From positions 60,214,079 through 60,278,078 of the forward strand of contig OY829327.1 in assembly GCA_963691655.1 (NCBI GenBank): a stretch of DNA of 64,000 nt, written 5' to 3'. The DNA is from Toxonevra muliebris (lineage: Eukaryota > Arthropoda > Insecta > Diptera > Pallopteridae). This document shows positions 10,270 through 21,809 of this stretch, one piece after another; positions within the stretch are counted from its first letter, which is position 1, and every line of letters starts with the position of its first letter. The notes beneath the pieces were generated by a model that worked only from the letters and a program-made list of their open reading frames with translations, was not told where the DNA came from and searched no databases. A program made the position numbers and the translations under genes.

Positions 10270-11214
10270 CACCAGATCTAGAGGTTTCCCGCTAAAACTG
10301 AACGTTTTTTGAAGCCACTGAGAAATTTTTGAGGTTTTTTAATTTCTGAATAAAATCTAAAGGTTTCTAGAGGGTTTTAACTAAATTCAATCTACCGAAA
10401 ATGTATATTTTCATAATATTTATATTATTACTTTCTAACTTTTAATATATAAGTCTAAAAAAATTATACGTGAATTTTTTATGTCACAGATATTGGGTTT
10501 GTCACAATGACACATGGCAATACTAATTTCTAGTTGGCGTGTATTTATCTCCAATTTTTGCTTTTCTACAAAAGTTTTTTTTGTGCTCGCTTTAAACCGC
10601 TAAAAGTTCTTAAGATAATGTGTTTTTACAAAATTTGATTCATAAAGTCTGCTGGTTCTCAATTTTTTTTCGTTTTCGCTAAATATCCATTTTGGATATA
10701 AATTTGAAGTAGGGTAAAAGAGAAGTGCAAGATATTTCTAATACAACTTATAAAAGAAATAAAAAAGTTTACTAACCAATTTGAAACTTTTGATAACGTA
10801 AAAAAATGTTAGGCCTGTCAATGTTATGACTGTGATAAGTAATGCAGATGTTATTTATCCTCATGCAGTTCAATTTAAAAGTTTTATTGAAGATATCGAT
10901 CATGGTATTTCAAAACGAAATATGTTGTGCACCGAGGCAACATTGGTTTCACTTGTAAACGAACAAATATAGCTGAATTTTGAGGTGCATATACTTGAAA
11001 ATTCGTATGGAGAAAAATATATAAAAATATCAGCATTTTAGCATTAATCCTGCTGACATGCCCAGTGTCTAAAACCTCGTTTGATAGACTTTTTTTTCAA
11101 ATGAATTGCATCAAATACGTTCTGCTTGTCCTCCATTCCCTAAGAAATGTCCGGATGAACAGTTGCGTCACATTTCAACCCACTCCGAGCGATATACAAA
11201 TATATAAATATTTA
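10270..11214. other. Intergenic, no gene seen
   Basis: AT-rich sequence with no open frame I can interpret on either strand. Confidence 0.4.
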
Positions 11215-11425
11215 ATATAACGATAATTTTGCGAGCATAAATACGAGTATCGCAAGAACACTCGCTTAATGTCCGCAAACGATAGTTTTGCGAGCATAAA
11301 TACGAGCGTCGCAAGAACATTCGCTTAATGTTCGTAAACGTGTCCGCAAATAATAATTTTGCGAGCATAAATACGAGCGCCGCAAGAACATTCGCTTAAT
11401 GTTCGTAAACGTGCTCGCAAACGAT
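11215..11425. repeat. Minisatellite, about three ~65-bp units
   Basis: Three tandem units each contain TTTTGCGAGCATAAATACGA, then G(T/C)(A/G)(T/C)CGCAAGAACA(C/T)TCGCTTAATGT and CGCAAAC or CGTAAACG. Later units carry an extra GTGTCCGC or GTGCTCGC spacer, so unit length differs. The two minus-strand open frames across it repeat the same peptide (KRMFLRRSYLCSQN) because of the array and are not evidence of a protein. Confidence 0.85.
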
Positions 11426-11640
11426 AACTTATTTTTGTCCAAAAAAATTAAAGTCATAAATTAACTGGTTCGTTTTGGCCAACAAAATAAAAGTCATAAA
11501 ATAACTTCTTTTTTTTTTTGCCCGACAAAATAAAAGTCAAATATAATTATTATTTCTAGCCAAAAATCATAAAAGTCAATAATTTACCGTTTTATTTAGC
11601 CTATTACGATAAAAGTCATACAATATTTGTGGAATTTAGT
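11426..11640. repeat. Degenerate tandem repeat, ~50-bp units
   Basis: Five successive blocks end in AAAATAAAAGTCATAAA or a variant (AAATTAAAGTCATAAATTAA, AAAATAAAAGTCATAAAATAA, AAAATAAAAGTCAAATATAA, ATCATAAAAGTCAATAATTT, ACGATAAAAGTCATACAAT), each preceded by a T-rich stretch and GCC or GTCC. It directly abuts the minisatellite. Confidence 0.7.
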
Positions 11641-11794
11641 CCGTGAGGATCACTACCGTACACTACGGGTATTTTTTGTGGATGACTTTTTGAGTTGAAA
11701 AATGGAAAATAACAGTTATTTTCGGTTTCTGATAAAGATATTGTTTCTTTTATGGGCAGGATTGGCTGGGAAGTTTGCACTTTAAAATGCTATA

Positions 11795-12970
11795 AGGAGT
11801 GCGTCATTAGAAATTATTTCAATATAAATATATATATATATAACCAGTGATTCAATTTTCAAAAAGTTTGTAGTTTATTAACAGAAATTCAATTCAAATG
11901 AAGAAAATAATAGTAATAAAAAATAAATATTTTGAATAGTAAAATTTTTTACTTTCTCTGGAACACCTCTCATAAGTGCTTTGATGGTATCTCCCTGGAT
12001 TTTTTGGCTCGCAGCACAGCACTTTCATCTAAAGGCTGTTATTTCCTTGCATGTTCCTTTTGTTGCCTTCAATTTCCTTTTCACTAGAGCCCAATATCTC
12101 TCGATTGGCTGGAGTTCAGGGCAATTTGGTGGATTCGCCTCTCTAGGAACGGAAATTATGTTATTGTGCTGGTACCACTCAAGAGCCGCTTTACTGTAGT
12201 GACATGAGACAAGATCAGGCCAAAATTAAGAAGATACGCCATGATTTCTTATAAATGGTAAAAACCTCTTTTGCAAGCATTGCCTGATGTAAATTTTAGA
12301 AATTTTTCTTTTCTTTGTGTTCTAAACTTTTCCGGGACATTTCCTCTGGCATCAGCAACATAAAATTCTTGGCCAGGAAGCTGAGAAAAGTCGGAGAGGA
12401 CGTAAGTTTCGTCATCCATGACGCAATATTCAAATTTTTTGCTTCGTAATTCTTTTGAGCATTTCGGTCCTGCACTTTTTGAACTTTCTAGGTCTTCAAC
12501 CCAGCATCTCCTTTCTTCACTCTTCGCACAAATGACTCGGAGCAATCCGCTACCTGAGCTGTTTTTCTTCCTGAAAGGCTGGGAATTTTTTTCAGCATGG
12601 TCACCACCTTCTTGGCCTTGCTGCGATCGCCACAGCCTTTTTTCCTACCCGTTTCCTGCTTTCGATTTGTGTTAACGTCTTCCTTAAAATTTTGTATTAC
12701 CCGGGAAACAGTATTTCTGCTAACTTTTGCATCCCTTACAATCCTTTTGAAGGTATATTGCGGGTTATTTAAAAATAATTTTATAATTTCTTCACGCACT
12801 TCTTTTTCATAGCTCATTTCTTCGCAAAATAGTCGATGAATATTGAAAGTAAAATAAAATAGTTTTTGACATGTTTTTCAAAGCTAACCTGATCATAATA
12901 ATTTAAATTTTTTTCTTATGAAGAAAGTTATAAGAAAAACGTGTGCACTAATTTCTAATGACGCACTCCT
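11795..12970 (-). mobile_element. Tc1/mariner-superfamily element with TA TSD
   Basis: The left end AGGAGTGCGTCATTAGAAAT is inverted at the right end (ATTTCTAATGACGCACTCCT). TA flanks both ends (11793-11794 and 12971-12972). The minus strand carries a broken transposase. Length, ends and TSD fit a full-length but decayed copy. Confidence 0.9.
11960..12817 (-). pseudogene. Tc1/mariner-type transposase, frameshifted
   Basis: Starts at 12817 with an N-terminal helix-turn-helix region (KLFLNNPQYTFKRIVRDAKV, then SRNTVSRVIQNFKED). A frame change near 12500 leads to VMDDETYVLSDFSQLPGQEF, the region of the first catalytic Asp. Further frames near 12200-11990 read PPNCPELQPIERYWALVK, which holds the last catalytic acidic residue in this transposase type. 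At least two frameshifts and a stop (near ITAFR*KCCAAS) make it non-functional. In intact relatives the enzyme cuts and pastes the element at TA sites. Confidence 0.8.
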
Positions 12971-13017
12971 TAACTCTTCGGTTTCTTAACTGATTTTAAA
13001 ATTTTTAAGCCAAAATT

Positions 13018-13062
13018 TATTGTAATGTAATTTATTGTAATGTAATGTAATGTAATGTTTAT
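13018..13062. repeat. (TAATG)n microsatellite
   Basis: Short run of TGTAATGTAATGTAATGTAATG-like pentanucleotide repeats, slightly interrupted at its start. Confidence 0.8.
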
Positions 13063-13367
13063 TAAAAAAAGTTCCTCAGAAAAAGATATTATGGAAAATA
13101 AAGAAAAAACTAAAATATGCAAGTTTCGAAATGCAAGAAATCGAAAGACCGCAAGGCTTCCACCTAATTATTTAATATGTTATTTTTAGATGCAATACTT
13201 TAAAAAAAAAGTATGGCTCAAAGTGCGCGAAGAGTCGTTTTTACACTACTTTTTGATGCACTTTACCATATTGGTGTTTGTTGTACGGTTGTATGGCGGT
13301 GGTTGTTAGGCGTGGCTAATTTTTCAAAACTTTACAGATACCTTTATTTCATTATTTGAACCGTTAC

Positions 13368-13522
13368 GTGAAAAAGTGATGTAAGTCAGATTTTATTATT
13401 TAGATTTTCACTTTCAGGCAATAATTTTAGTTAGTTCCCTACAAAAAAGGAGTCCTATTTTGCACAGCACTTCTACAAAACAAATGTAATTCCAAAAATC
13501 TGATTTGGACTAACACCACTTT
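13368..13522. mobile_element. Decayed second copy of the 195-329 MITE
   Basis: Left GAACCGTTACGTGAAAAAGT, then GATGTAAGTCAGATTTT; inner CATTTTGCACAGCACTTCTAC-type sequence (here TATTTTGCACAGCACTTCTA) shared with 237-270; right AAAAATCTGATTTGGACTAA then CACCACTTTA. Its centre is ~20 bases longer than in the first copy and the outermost right bases have drifted. Confidence 0.7.
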
Positions 13523-13524
13523 AA

Positions 13525-15300
13525 AAGACAAATTTTGAAATAATAGGTGAATATGAATGTCAAATTCAGTGTTACATTCTCAATAAAAAGAGCAGTACGG
13601 TATACAAATTCCTTTTAGAATTAATTTAATAAAAGTTAAATTTTTTACGTTTTCAAAAAAAATGTTTTTTTTTCGTTTGAAAAATGCTAGGCATTTATTT
13701 GTGTTTAATTTTTTAATGCACTTTCGCCAGCTATAGTTTTTTACTTAATATTTAATTTCAGCCTGTAATTTCATGTAGGTTTGCTACAAAACCTTCAAAA
13801 ATATTTTTGGAAATATTACGTGAAGAAAAACAATGGAAAATTAAGCTCTGTTTAAAATAAACAGATTTTTACTTTGGATTAAATAAAATAATTTTATTAA
13901 AAAAAAGTTTCTAGACTTAGCGACTCCGAAAAAATTTCAGAAAAAAACTGTTTATAAATACAAAATACCATGAAGGCTTGATAAAAATATTATTTAGACG
14001 ACTTAGTACGACTGGCTTAGGGGAATTTAAACATAGTTGGTTTTCACTTATACGAAGACTTAAAATATTTGAAAAAATACAGCAATATCAAAATCATTTT
14101 TCGACGTTTTTCAATATATTTGAGTTGGCTTAGCTTTTACCGTAAGCTTTATAACATTCAAAGCAGTACATTCGTCATTCTGAGACAAAATGTTTTTGTC
14201 TCATCTTAAATATGTTTTTATGAGTAAATTATAATAATTGGAACAACCGTATTAACTTATTTAAGATTTATGTAGGAGCTTAAAAATGCAATAACAGTGA
14301 ATAATTTTAATTTGTTTCCATTTTATTTGTTCTTTAAGTTATCAATAATAATTTATTTTAAGCAATTTCATCAATAATATTAAAACTAGATTTCTAGAAA
14401 TTAATATTTTTCAAAAAAAGATATTAAAAAAGCGGCAACTCAGCAGCACTGTGCGAAGAAAATCGTGGTGTATCTTGGGTATTTATTTGAGCAGAGAAGC
14501 CAGCGTGGGGTTTTTATTTGGGCAGAGAACGCACACTATCAACCAAAATCTATGTGTGAGTAATCAACTGATGAAAGACTTTCAATTCTTTGTATTCTCT
14601 GATTTGTAGTCCTTGTGCTGAATTACAAAACTTTTTATCAAATAGAAACAAATTTTTATGCATAATCCTTTTTGGGTTGTATGGGCGGTGGTTGGTGGGT
14701 GTAGCCAATTTTAACAAAACTTCGTTGTTATTTTAATTACGTTAAGAAAAGTACTCGAAGCTATGAGCTCGCGACACTGTGCTGTGCGCCGTAGCGTAGA
14801 AAGGGAATTGACATGTAAAAATTAAAATCGGAAATATCCTTGACAAATCAACACCGATTATAAAAAATCATGCCGAAAAAGCTTTGTCAAGCGAAACACG
14901 AGCAAAATAATTTGTTGTAATAAATTACATTTATATTCTTTACATTTACGTTTTATTTCATGATGCCTTTTATTCTGCATATAATTTAATTTTTTGTGTA
15001 CCGATTTTAATGGTTAAATATTCGTAGGAAAGATAATAAGTGACAGATCAGTAATAAGTATATAATTGTAGTTCCAGGATGGGAAAACCAACGTTAGAGC
15101 TAAACAAATTAAAAAACAGTAAAAAAATCAATTTTTTCAAAACTTTAGGCTCGATGAGCTAGTTCTAAAATTAGTCTAAAACTTCATAATTAGTAGTTTT
15201 TCGAGTATTCGCATAGTTTCAGGGGGCGGCAACCTAAAAAATACACTTTCGCTTACTATGGTCACCTTAGTGTACATATACACATTATTGTTTCCTTTTC
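13525..15300. other. Intergenic, no gene seen
   Basis: AT-rich. Two places share a GTATGGGCGGTGGTTGGTGG-like string: 14678-14720, and 13280-13325 just left of this stretch. They point to another low-copy dispersed repeat of unknown class. No open frame I can interpret. Confidence 0.4.
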
Positions 15301-15309
15301 CTACAACAC

Positions 15310-15755
15310 CTGGCCCATCCTTGGATGCATTGCTCAACTTCTCACCCCTTGATTTTTTGCTAAAGGAGAGGCTGTGAAAGCCGTCTGTAGGCCTAAACGC
15401 AATAGGTATTGGTATGACACTTGCTGGGATATTGGTGACATTGTTGAAGATACTGACTTGGACCTAGGAGTTCTATTAATCCATGCCATGCGATACAATG
15501 CCAACAATTCTAGTTTTAAATCAGCGTTATACAATACAAATTCCAGAGGCCCAAACATCGTTTTTGCCGGGAGCTGATTGTAAGCGTATTTTCACTGACG
15601 GCTCCAAAACAGAAATCCGTTCGTGTTCTGTGGCCTTCATTGAAAATTATGGAGTGGACCTTCACTTCTCTCTTGGATTGTATGCTTCTGTTTTTCAAGC
15701 AGAAATTTTTGCAATCATCAAGGCAATGGTAAGTGCAACAAAAATTGTATGAGCG
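15310..15755 (+). pseudogene. Non-LTR retrotransposon 3' ORF fragment with RNase H
   Basis: One degenerate frame with stops reads LLNFSPLDFLLKERL, then KPSVGLNAIGIGMTL, the linker after RT in LOA/R1-group non-LTR elements, and continues to CKRIFTDGSKTEIRSCSVAF, the first motif of their RNase H (TDGS). ASVFQAEIFAIIKAM supplies the second acidic motif (QAE). The frame stops near 15752, before the third motif. The neighbouring RT fragment lies on the opposite strand. Confidence 0.7.
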
Positions 15756-15805
15756 AGATTTTTCAACGGTTTTATAGTAATATAGGGTCGCTAATCACGA
15801 CTGCG

Positions 15806-16640
15806 TGTTCAGTTTTTCTCCATCACATCTAGTCTCCCATCATCATTGGTCGTACAATTACCGTATACATCCATATAGTATTTTTGGTGTGCATCCCCAA
15901 CTCTTCCCAGCAATGGATCTACAGGTGCTCTTGTAGCCTTCTTTATTATGTTACTAACATGTGTTTTCCAGAGTAATTTCTGGTCGAAAGTAATTCCCAG
16001 AAATTTTACCTCTGTATGTAGTTTCATCTCCGTACCATCCAAATGAATGGTCTTAAAGTTCTTAAGTGTATGTTTCCTTCTAAACGCACATAAAGCTATT
16101 TCTTTTGCTTCTAGTGTATCCTGTAGTGCATCTGCCAATTGATTCAGGGCAGTTTCTGTTGATCTACCTGTCCTGTATGCATGTTGACAAGGATGAAGCG
16201 GGACACTTACTAGGACCGTCGTCCTTACATAGTTACCTATCATTTTTTCAAGAGTTTCTATCCCCTTTTGCAGCAAGACGGGAAATATGCCATCTACGCC
16301 TGTTGTTTTAAATGGTTTGAATGCACCCACCGCCCACCGCAGTCGTAATTCTGAGCATATTTCCTTCGCTACCTTCCAGTTTTCTTTATTCGTTCTACAT
16401 AACGATTCTAGGTTATATTCTGTCGTTGGCACAAAAGATCTTGGCAATTGAGTTTTAAGAAGTAGTTGAACCTTTTCTACCTCATTCTCAGTATAACTTC
16501 CATCGTTCCCTTTTAGGCTGACGGAAGATAAGGTTTTATCTTTAACCATGACTTTGTATAATCTTGAGCCATCTGTAGTCAGTTCAATATTCTCACAAAA
16601 CCTTCTAAAACTTGTACGCTTTGCTTCTCTAATTTGATTG
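15806..16640 (-). pseudogene. Non-LTR reverse transcriptase fragment, catalytic core deleted
   Basis: A 246-codon minus-strand frame (16549-15809) has FKTTGVDGIFPVLLQKGIET and HAYRTGRSTETALNQLAD, typical of the N-terminal RT blocks in LOA/R1-type elements. It jumps from LEAKEIALCAF to RRKHTLKNFKTIHLDG and KFLGITFDQKLLWKTH, which belong downstream of the YADD motif. The palm segment with the catalytic aspartates is therefore missing. Intact family members copy their RNA at a nicked target. The frame ends in a frameshifted version of the LGRTWG region. Confidence 0.75.
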
Positions 16641-16649
16641 TTAGATGTC

Positions 16650-19600
16650 GTTAGTTAGCTTTTATATCTTGTGGGGAATGGCCCCAGTTCGTTTTGGTCG
16701 ATTGAACAACCTGCGAACCTAACTTCAAAATATATGTTCGTTGTTAAGAACTAGATATCGTCGCAGCAAACATGTTGCATAGTTTGATACAATATATTAT
16801 CCTATACAGCATGTATGAATGATAGACTTTCCAACAAAACACCACTGACAAATTATTTTTAAAATGTGCATGTGTCAGTGTGGAGCTGTGGCAGCCGTTA
16901 CCACCAGTAGTAGTGGAGTATTTTCCAATATATTTTGATTCAATGAGTCAGTTGAACGTGCAACGCGAGCGAATGAAGATCGTTTCGGAATCGTTTTTTT
17001 TTCATTGTGGTTATTTTAGTGTCGGTACTCTTGCAAACTGTTATACTTGGACATCTCATTTTCTTTATCTTAGCGTGAATGTGTTGGTGGTTTCTCTCTC
17101 TCTCTGTTTTTATGTTATCCATGGAAAAAGTGTTTCATTGCAGAAAACTGTTGGAGCATCTCTTGTATAATTGTGCAATATGTACATAGAACTAATATGT
17201 ATATCTTGCATATATACACCAACGAACATATAAATAAATATCTCTTTGGAATATGTTTACTTTCTCTGTGTTGATCGGTGTGCAATTATAAACATGAATG
17301 ATATACACACTGTAAACACATATTAACACTCATTCATCCGTCGTTGGAATTAAAGTTGTTTCACATATTGGATAAATCACTTGAATATATGTATAAATAA
17401 AAGAAAAATAAAATAAAGTGATTTTTAATGAATTTAATGATAGAAAAATTAATAATGCAATGAAAATAATCAAAAAAATACATATTTTTTAAATCAATCA
17501 TAATAATTTTATTTACGGCTTTACATTGTATCAAATTGATACATCAACGACTGAGTCGATTGGGAAAATAAGCGATGGATGCGTGTTAATAATTTTATTA
17601 TTTTGTCGAAGCACAAGTTCGAACCGTATGTATCAATTATTGAATGAATGGTGTCGCAATCTCTGTGTAAAATAATAACGGCATACATGATTAAAGATTA
17701 AAGTGCGTACGCGAATTAAAATAACATAGAGCAACGTAAAAATATATGAATGAACATATGTTTGTATGTACCCACCATATGTATAAACTTTCGATTGCAA
17801 CAAATATGGTATACGGCGTAGATAAAAACAATCCACCTTAAAAGTCACCTACAGCATAATATAATTCGAGTGCATAAAAAAAAGAAAAAGTTTTCACTTT
17901 TAAAATTTTAAAAGCTCTCAATTACCAAATGTATTCAAAATTTAAAGATTAATTTAACTTTCATCGGGTTCGTACATATATGTACAATATACAAAACGTG
18001 GAAATGAAAAGTTAGACCTAGATAAAAGTAAACACAAACATATATACTACATACAAATATACTTGGACATTCTCACCAGCGCATTCATTTTACAATAAAT
18101 ATTTAAATTAAATATACAAATTGTTGGCCACAATCAATTTTAACATGTTCATTTTCCCGCTTTTCCAAATAATGCAGTTCCTAAAATAAGTAAGGGATTT
18201 TAAATGAATGAAGAAAAAAATTGTTGAATAGTGTAATGCTGTTGCTATATATTACTCCAGCCTTAAACTATTATTAGACTGAGAGTTGAACAAGTACAAG
18301 CGCAACACAATATCATGGACTTGCGATCATCATGTGTACAGATTTGTCTGTATACCAGTTAATGTTCGGTGGAGCACGAGTATACACAAAACTTGAAGAC
18401 GAACATATAAAACTATATATATCTATATATATATATTTAACAAGAAGTTTCAATAAACAAAATGTAATCGAAATTTCTTTAATTAACTACAAATTATTGT
18501 GTTTCATCATCATTGTCCAAAAATTCAAGTGAATTAAAATATTATTATGGCATACGCCTTAATTGGTGGCAATAGCCCCCCGCTAGTATGCAGTATGACA
18601 AAAAAGAAAACAAAAAACAAAAAAAAATATTCCCAATGTTAAGTTTTTGTGCTTGAGTGCGTGCGTGTGAGTATGTGTCACATTGAAGATAGTCTGTCTA
18701 CTATTGTGTGTCATTGCCTCTTGTATTCATATACTCAAATGTACTCCCATCCCTCGACTTACACATACTTGATTAAAATCTTTCTATTTAAAGTTCAAAA
18801 ATCGTTTAAATTTAAGTAAATTGGTTTTCCCATATGGGTTTTACAAGATTCCATCCTGGTATCTATTTTTGTCATATATTTTTATTATTCTTACCACCTT
18901 ATCCCTTGATGATTTGTGATTTAAAGAAAAAATTTGACCAAAAAGAATGATATGTTAAAAAAAAATCGCAATTGTAATTTTATACGGTTGTGAAAATAGT
19001 TACGACTATAAAAGTGTCAATGAAGAATAACAAAAAGTATATAGAACAGTAATAGTTGTTCCCTTCAATAATACTATTCAGTCAAAATAATTGCCTTGTA
19101 ATTCTCATTTACTTTACATACTTCACTTATATAGATTGTTGAAATGAGGAAACTATCACAAAGATCACTGATAAGGATCCGTAGCGGGTTCCGAAGCGAT
19201 CATCTGATCAGCTGGTTCTATGAACTTTTTGGAGTTCTTCTGGCATCATTGTTCATTCAAAGCCTATTAATTTTAAATAATTAATCTGAATACGTGAACT
19301 GTCAAATTTAGAAGAAATTTGTAAAAAAAAAACTGTGTGTGTAGAGGCATTCACGGTAAAAGTGAAACTTTGTTATTTATTTAAAAATTATTAGAAAACA
19401 TTTATTGGAAGTAATCTCTTATTCTGTGTTTTCAGTTTCTATAAACAACACGAGTGGCTAATTTAATCCAGTTGAAGCATTATCTTCCATATTCAACGAA
19501 TTATTTCCCATATTACTTTTTCAATGCTTTTTGCAGCGTACGAAATGACACATGGGAGGAAAGTTCAGCAAATATATGCAAAAAAAGCAGAGACGTCAGA

Positions 19601-20100
19601 TTTCTCACCAAAGCACCTAAGATCAAACCGCGAGAAGTCGACTCTCTGCTTGATTGTATGTAGCCGATCCCCATATCGCTTCGTTCGCTAAACACTAATA
19701 CCGGTATAATTTCGTTTCTTACTAGTTTCGTATGAGTGCAACAGCAAAATGATTTTCGTTGCAAAATTTTCGATTCACCTTCTCTAAAAAAGTTTCACTT
19801 GAAAAAATTTCCAAATTAAAAATACTTTTCCTTTAGTTAAACCTATTCTCATGTTTTATACTTATATAGTTATACTAAATATCGTCTCATACAGTTTTGG
19901 TTTAAAAGGCTTGTCGTGAAACGAATCTGTCATGTTAATCGAGGAAAGGTTGTATTTACAAATGTATTTCAAATCAGTAGATATATGTTGCACGTAATGG
20001 GGAAACTCGAATATGTTGAATTAAAACTTTTCACTTCCTCTGATTTGTTTGACTCTTGCTGTTATATTAGGATACATTAGCATTATCCATGTAAGAATCT
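16650..20100. other. Intergenic, no gene supported
   Basis: Open frames here are short and without motifs. It holds TC-rich (17093-17107) and TA-rich (18410-18437) simple repeats and many CATACATATGTA-like strings. The frame at 19454-19663 and its antisense partner at 19513-19764 are not recognisable. Nothing marks a promoter or exon convincingly. Confidence 0.4.
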
Positions 20101-20104
20101 TTAA

Positions 20105-20493
20105 CTCTTTCCGGCACAATACTAGAAAACGGTAAAAAATAAAAAAAAAAAATTTCTATTACTTATTTAATAATAGAATTAGGGGCCAAACAATTTTTCC
20201 TTAATGGGTTTTGCGCAAAAACATGGTTAAAATCAATGCCAATGGTATGAAATTTATGGTATACTAGCACACATAATGTGCACATTTTAGGCATGAAATT
20301 GATTGAAACAAGCAAAAGAATCAAACAGGTCAAAAGTCTGTTCTAAATTTTCTAACGCGAAATTTTGTTTTTATATATGTAAGTACTCAAATTTATTCAA
20401 ATATATACTAAAAAAATATTGCCATTGCATACAGAAGGGAGGAAAAATCGATAGATTTGTGGTATGAATGTTATACCACCAACCCGGAAAGAT
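20105..20493. mobile_element. piggyBac-type MITE, TTAA TSD
   Basis: TTAA at 20101-20104 precedes CTCTTTCCGGCACAAT, and CCCGGAAAGAT precedes TTAA at 20494-20497. The ends are imperfect inverted repeats (TCTTTCCGG against CCGGAAAGA). A subterminal hairpin GGTATGAATGTTATACC lies next to the right end and a related GGTATGAAATTTATGGTAT in the interior. No transposase. Confidence 0.75.
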
Positions 20494-20544
20494 TTAAATG
20501 GAAATAAAGTAAATGTTGGTTTATTTTTTAATTGTGAATATATA

Positions 20545-21802
20545 CAGGATGACAATCGTAAAGTGACGCACACATTTCAACAGTTATTTTCAAAAGGACG
20601 TACTTCCATTAAGTACAATTAAGTGTTAACATTGCTGAATATATAAGCATTCATTTGAACCCCACCTCATTCAATATAACCTCCTTTAGCCTGCACACAT
20701 GCCTTCAATTGATCCGGAAATCGTAGGACTGTTCGCCGCAGGACTTCCTGATCAATTTCAGTCCAGGCTTTCTCTAATGAATTTGTCAGCGACTCCAGAC
20801 TGTGGTGTTGAGATGCACAAGCCTTACTCTCTAAAATACTCCAAATAGAGTAGTCCATTGGATTCAAGTCTGGGGAGTATGGTGGCCATTCTTGAGATGT
20901 TATAAATCCAGAAAAATTGTCTTTTATCCATGTTTGCGTTAATTTTGCCATGTGGGAAGGTGCAGAATCTTGCTGGAAAGTCCAGTTTTCATTTCCAAAT
21001 GTATCTTGGGCCCAGGGAAGAACATGTTCATTTAAAATGCTCCGATAAACAACCTGGTCAATTTTAACACCCTCTTCAACGAATATTAGAGGAGTTCTGG
21101 CATAAGCGGAAATTCCAGCCCATACCATAACGGAAGCTGGCTTTTGAACTCGGCCAACAGTCCTATTTTGTTGCGATGATGATGTTAGTCACATTCGGTC
21201 ATTTTGCGCATTGAAATGTTGTTCAACCGTGAAAATTTTTTCATCTGTAAACAAGATATTTTCAACATTTTTTAACACGGAGGAGCGTAGCAACGCCTTG
21301 CATCTTTGCAGTCGCACATCTTTCTTTTTTTGTGTCAGATCTTGAGCTTTTCGGAGCTTGTACGGCTTAAGATTAAGCTTTGATTTTGCAATGATTCGCA
21401 CTGTTTCACGATTTACTCCCACTTCCTTAGCGATTTTTCTCATTGAGCGCCTTGGATTTCGCTTGATTCGTTTACGAATTTTTTCTGTTAAACCAGTAGT
21501 GGCAACTGTTGAAAATTTTCCCCGGTCTCTATCTCCAAAACCCCCAGTTTCATTACTTGACAAATTTAAAGCATTTGCAATTTGACGGCTACTATAATTT
21601 GCCAAATGAAATTTCATAATTTCACGACGAATATTTTCCATGTCCATTTTTATGAAAATTTCAAAATGTAATAACAAAAATTCAAATGAAATTAAAAGCA
21701 AAGCCAATGATGAATGAATTTGCTTTTTAAATTAAAGTAACGGTAAATGGCAAAGCTTGCTGCAGAGTATTAAACTTGCGTCACTTTACAATTGTCACCC
21801 TG
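20545..21802 (-). mobile_element. DD37D mariner-like element, TA TSD
   Basis: The left end CAGGATGACAATCGTAAAGT is inverted at the right (ACTTTACAATTGTCACCCTG) with two differences. TA flanks both ends (20543-20544 and 21803-21804). The minus strand carries an almost complete transposase. At 1258 bp the element has a typical full length. Confidence 0.92.
20667..21657 (-). pseudogene. DD37D mariner-type transposase with one in-frame stop
   Basis: Likely start at the ATG reading MDMENIRREIMKFHLANYSS (about 21646); a longer upstream frame exists but lies outside typical homology. The N-terminal helix-turn-helix is followed by KIAKEVGVNRETVRIIAK. The catalytic residues are ILFTDEKIFTVEQHF (first D), NWTFQQDSAPSHMAK (second D) and YSPDLNPMDYSIWS (third D). 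There are 37 residues between the second and third Asp, which defines the DD37D group. One TGA-type stop after NAQNDRM (near 21187) splits the frame; otherwise I see no shift, so this is a fairly young inactivation. Confidence 0.85.
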
Positions 21803-21809
21803 TATACAT

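Noticed and set aside
11168..11457. Two minus-strand open frames with a repeated KRMFLRRSYLCSQN peptide
   Set aside because: The repeat is the translation of a non-coding minisatellite.
16880..17170. 96-codon plus-strand open frame with hydrophobic segments
   Set aside because: The hydrophobic stretch comes from a TC-rich microsatellite and T-rich sequence; no homology recognised and no gene context.
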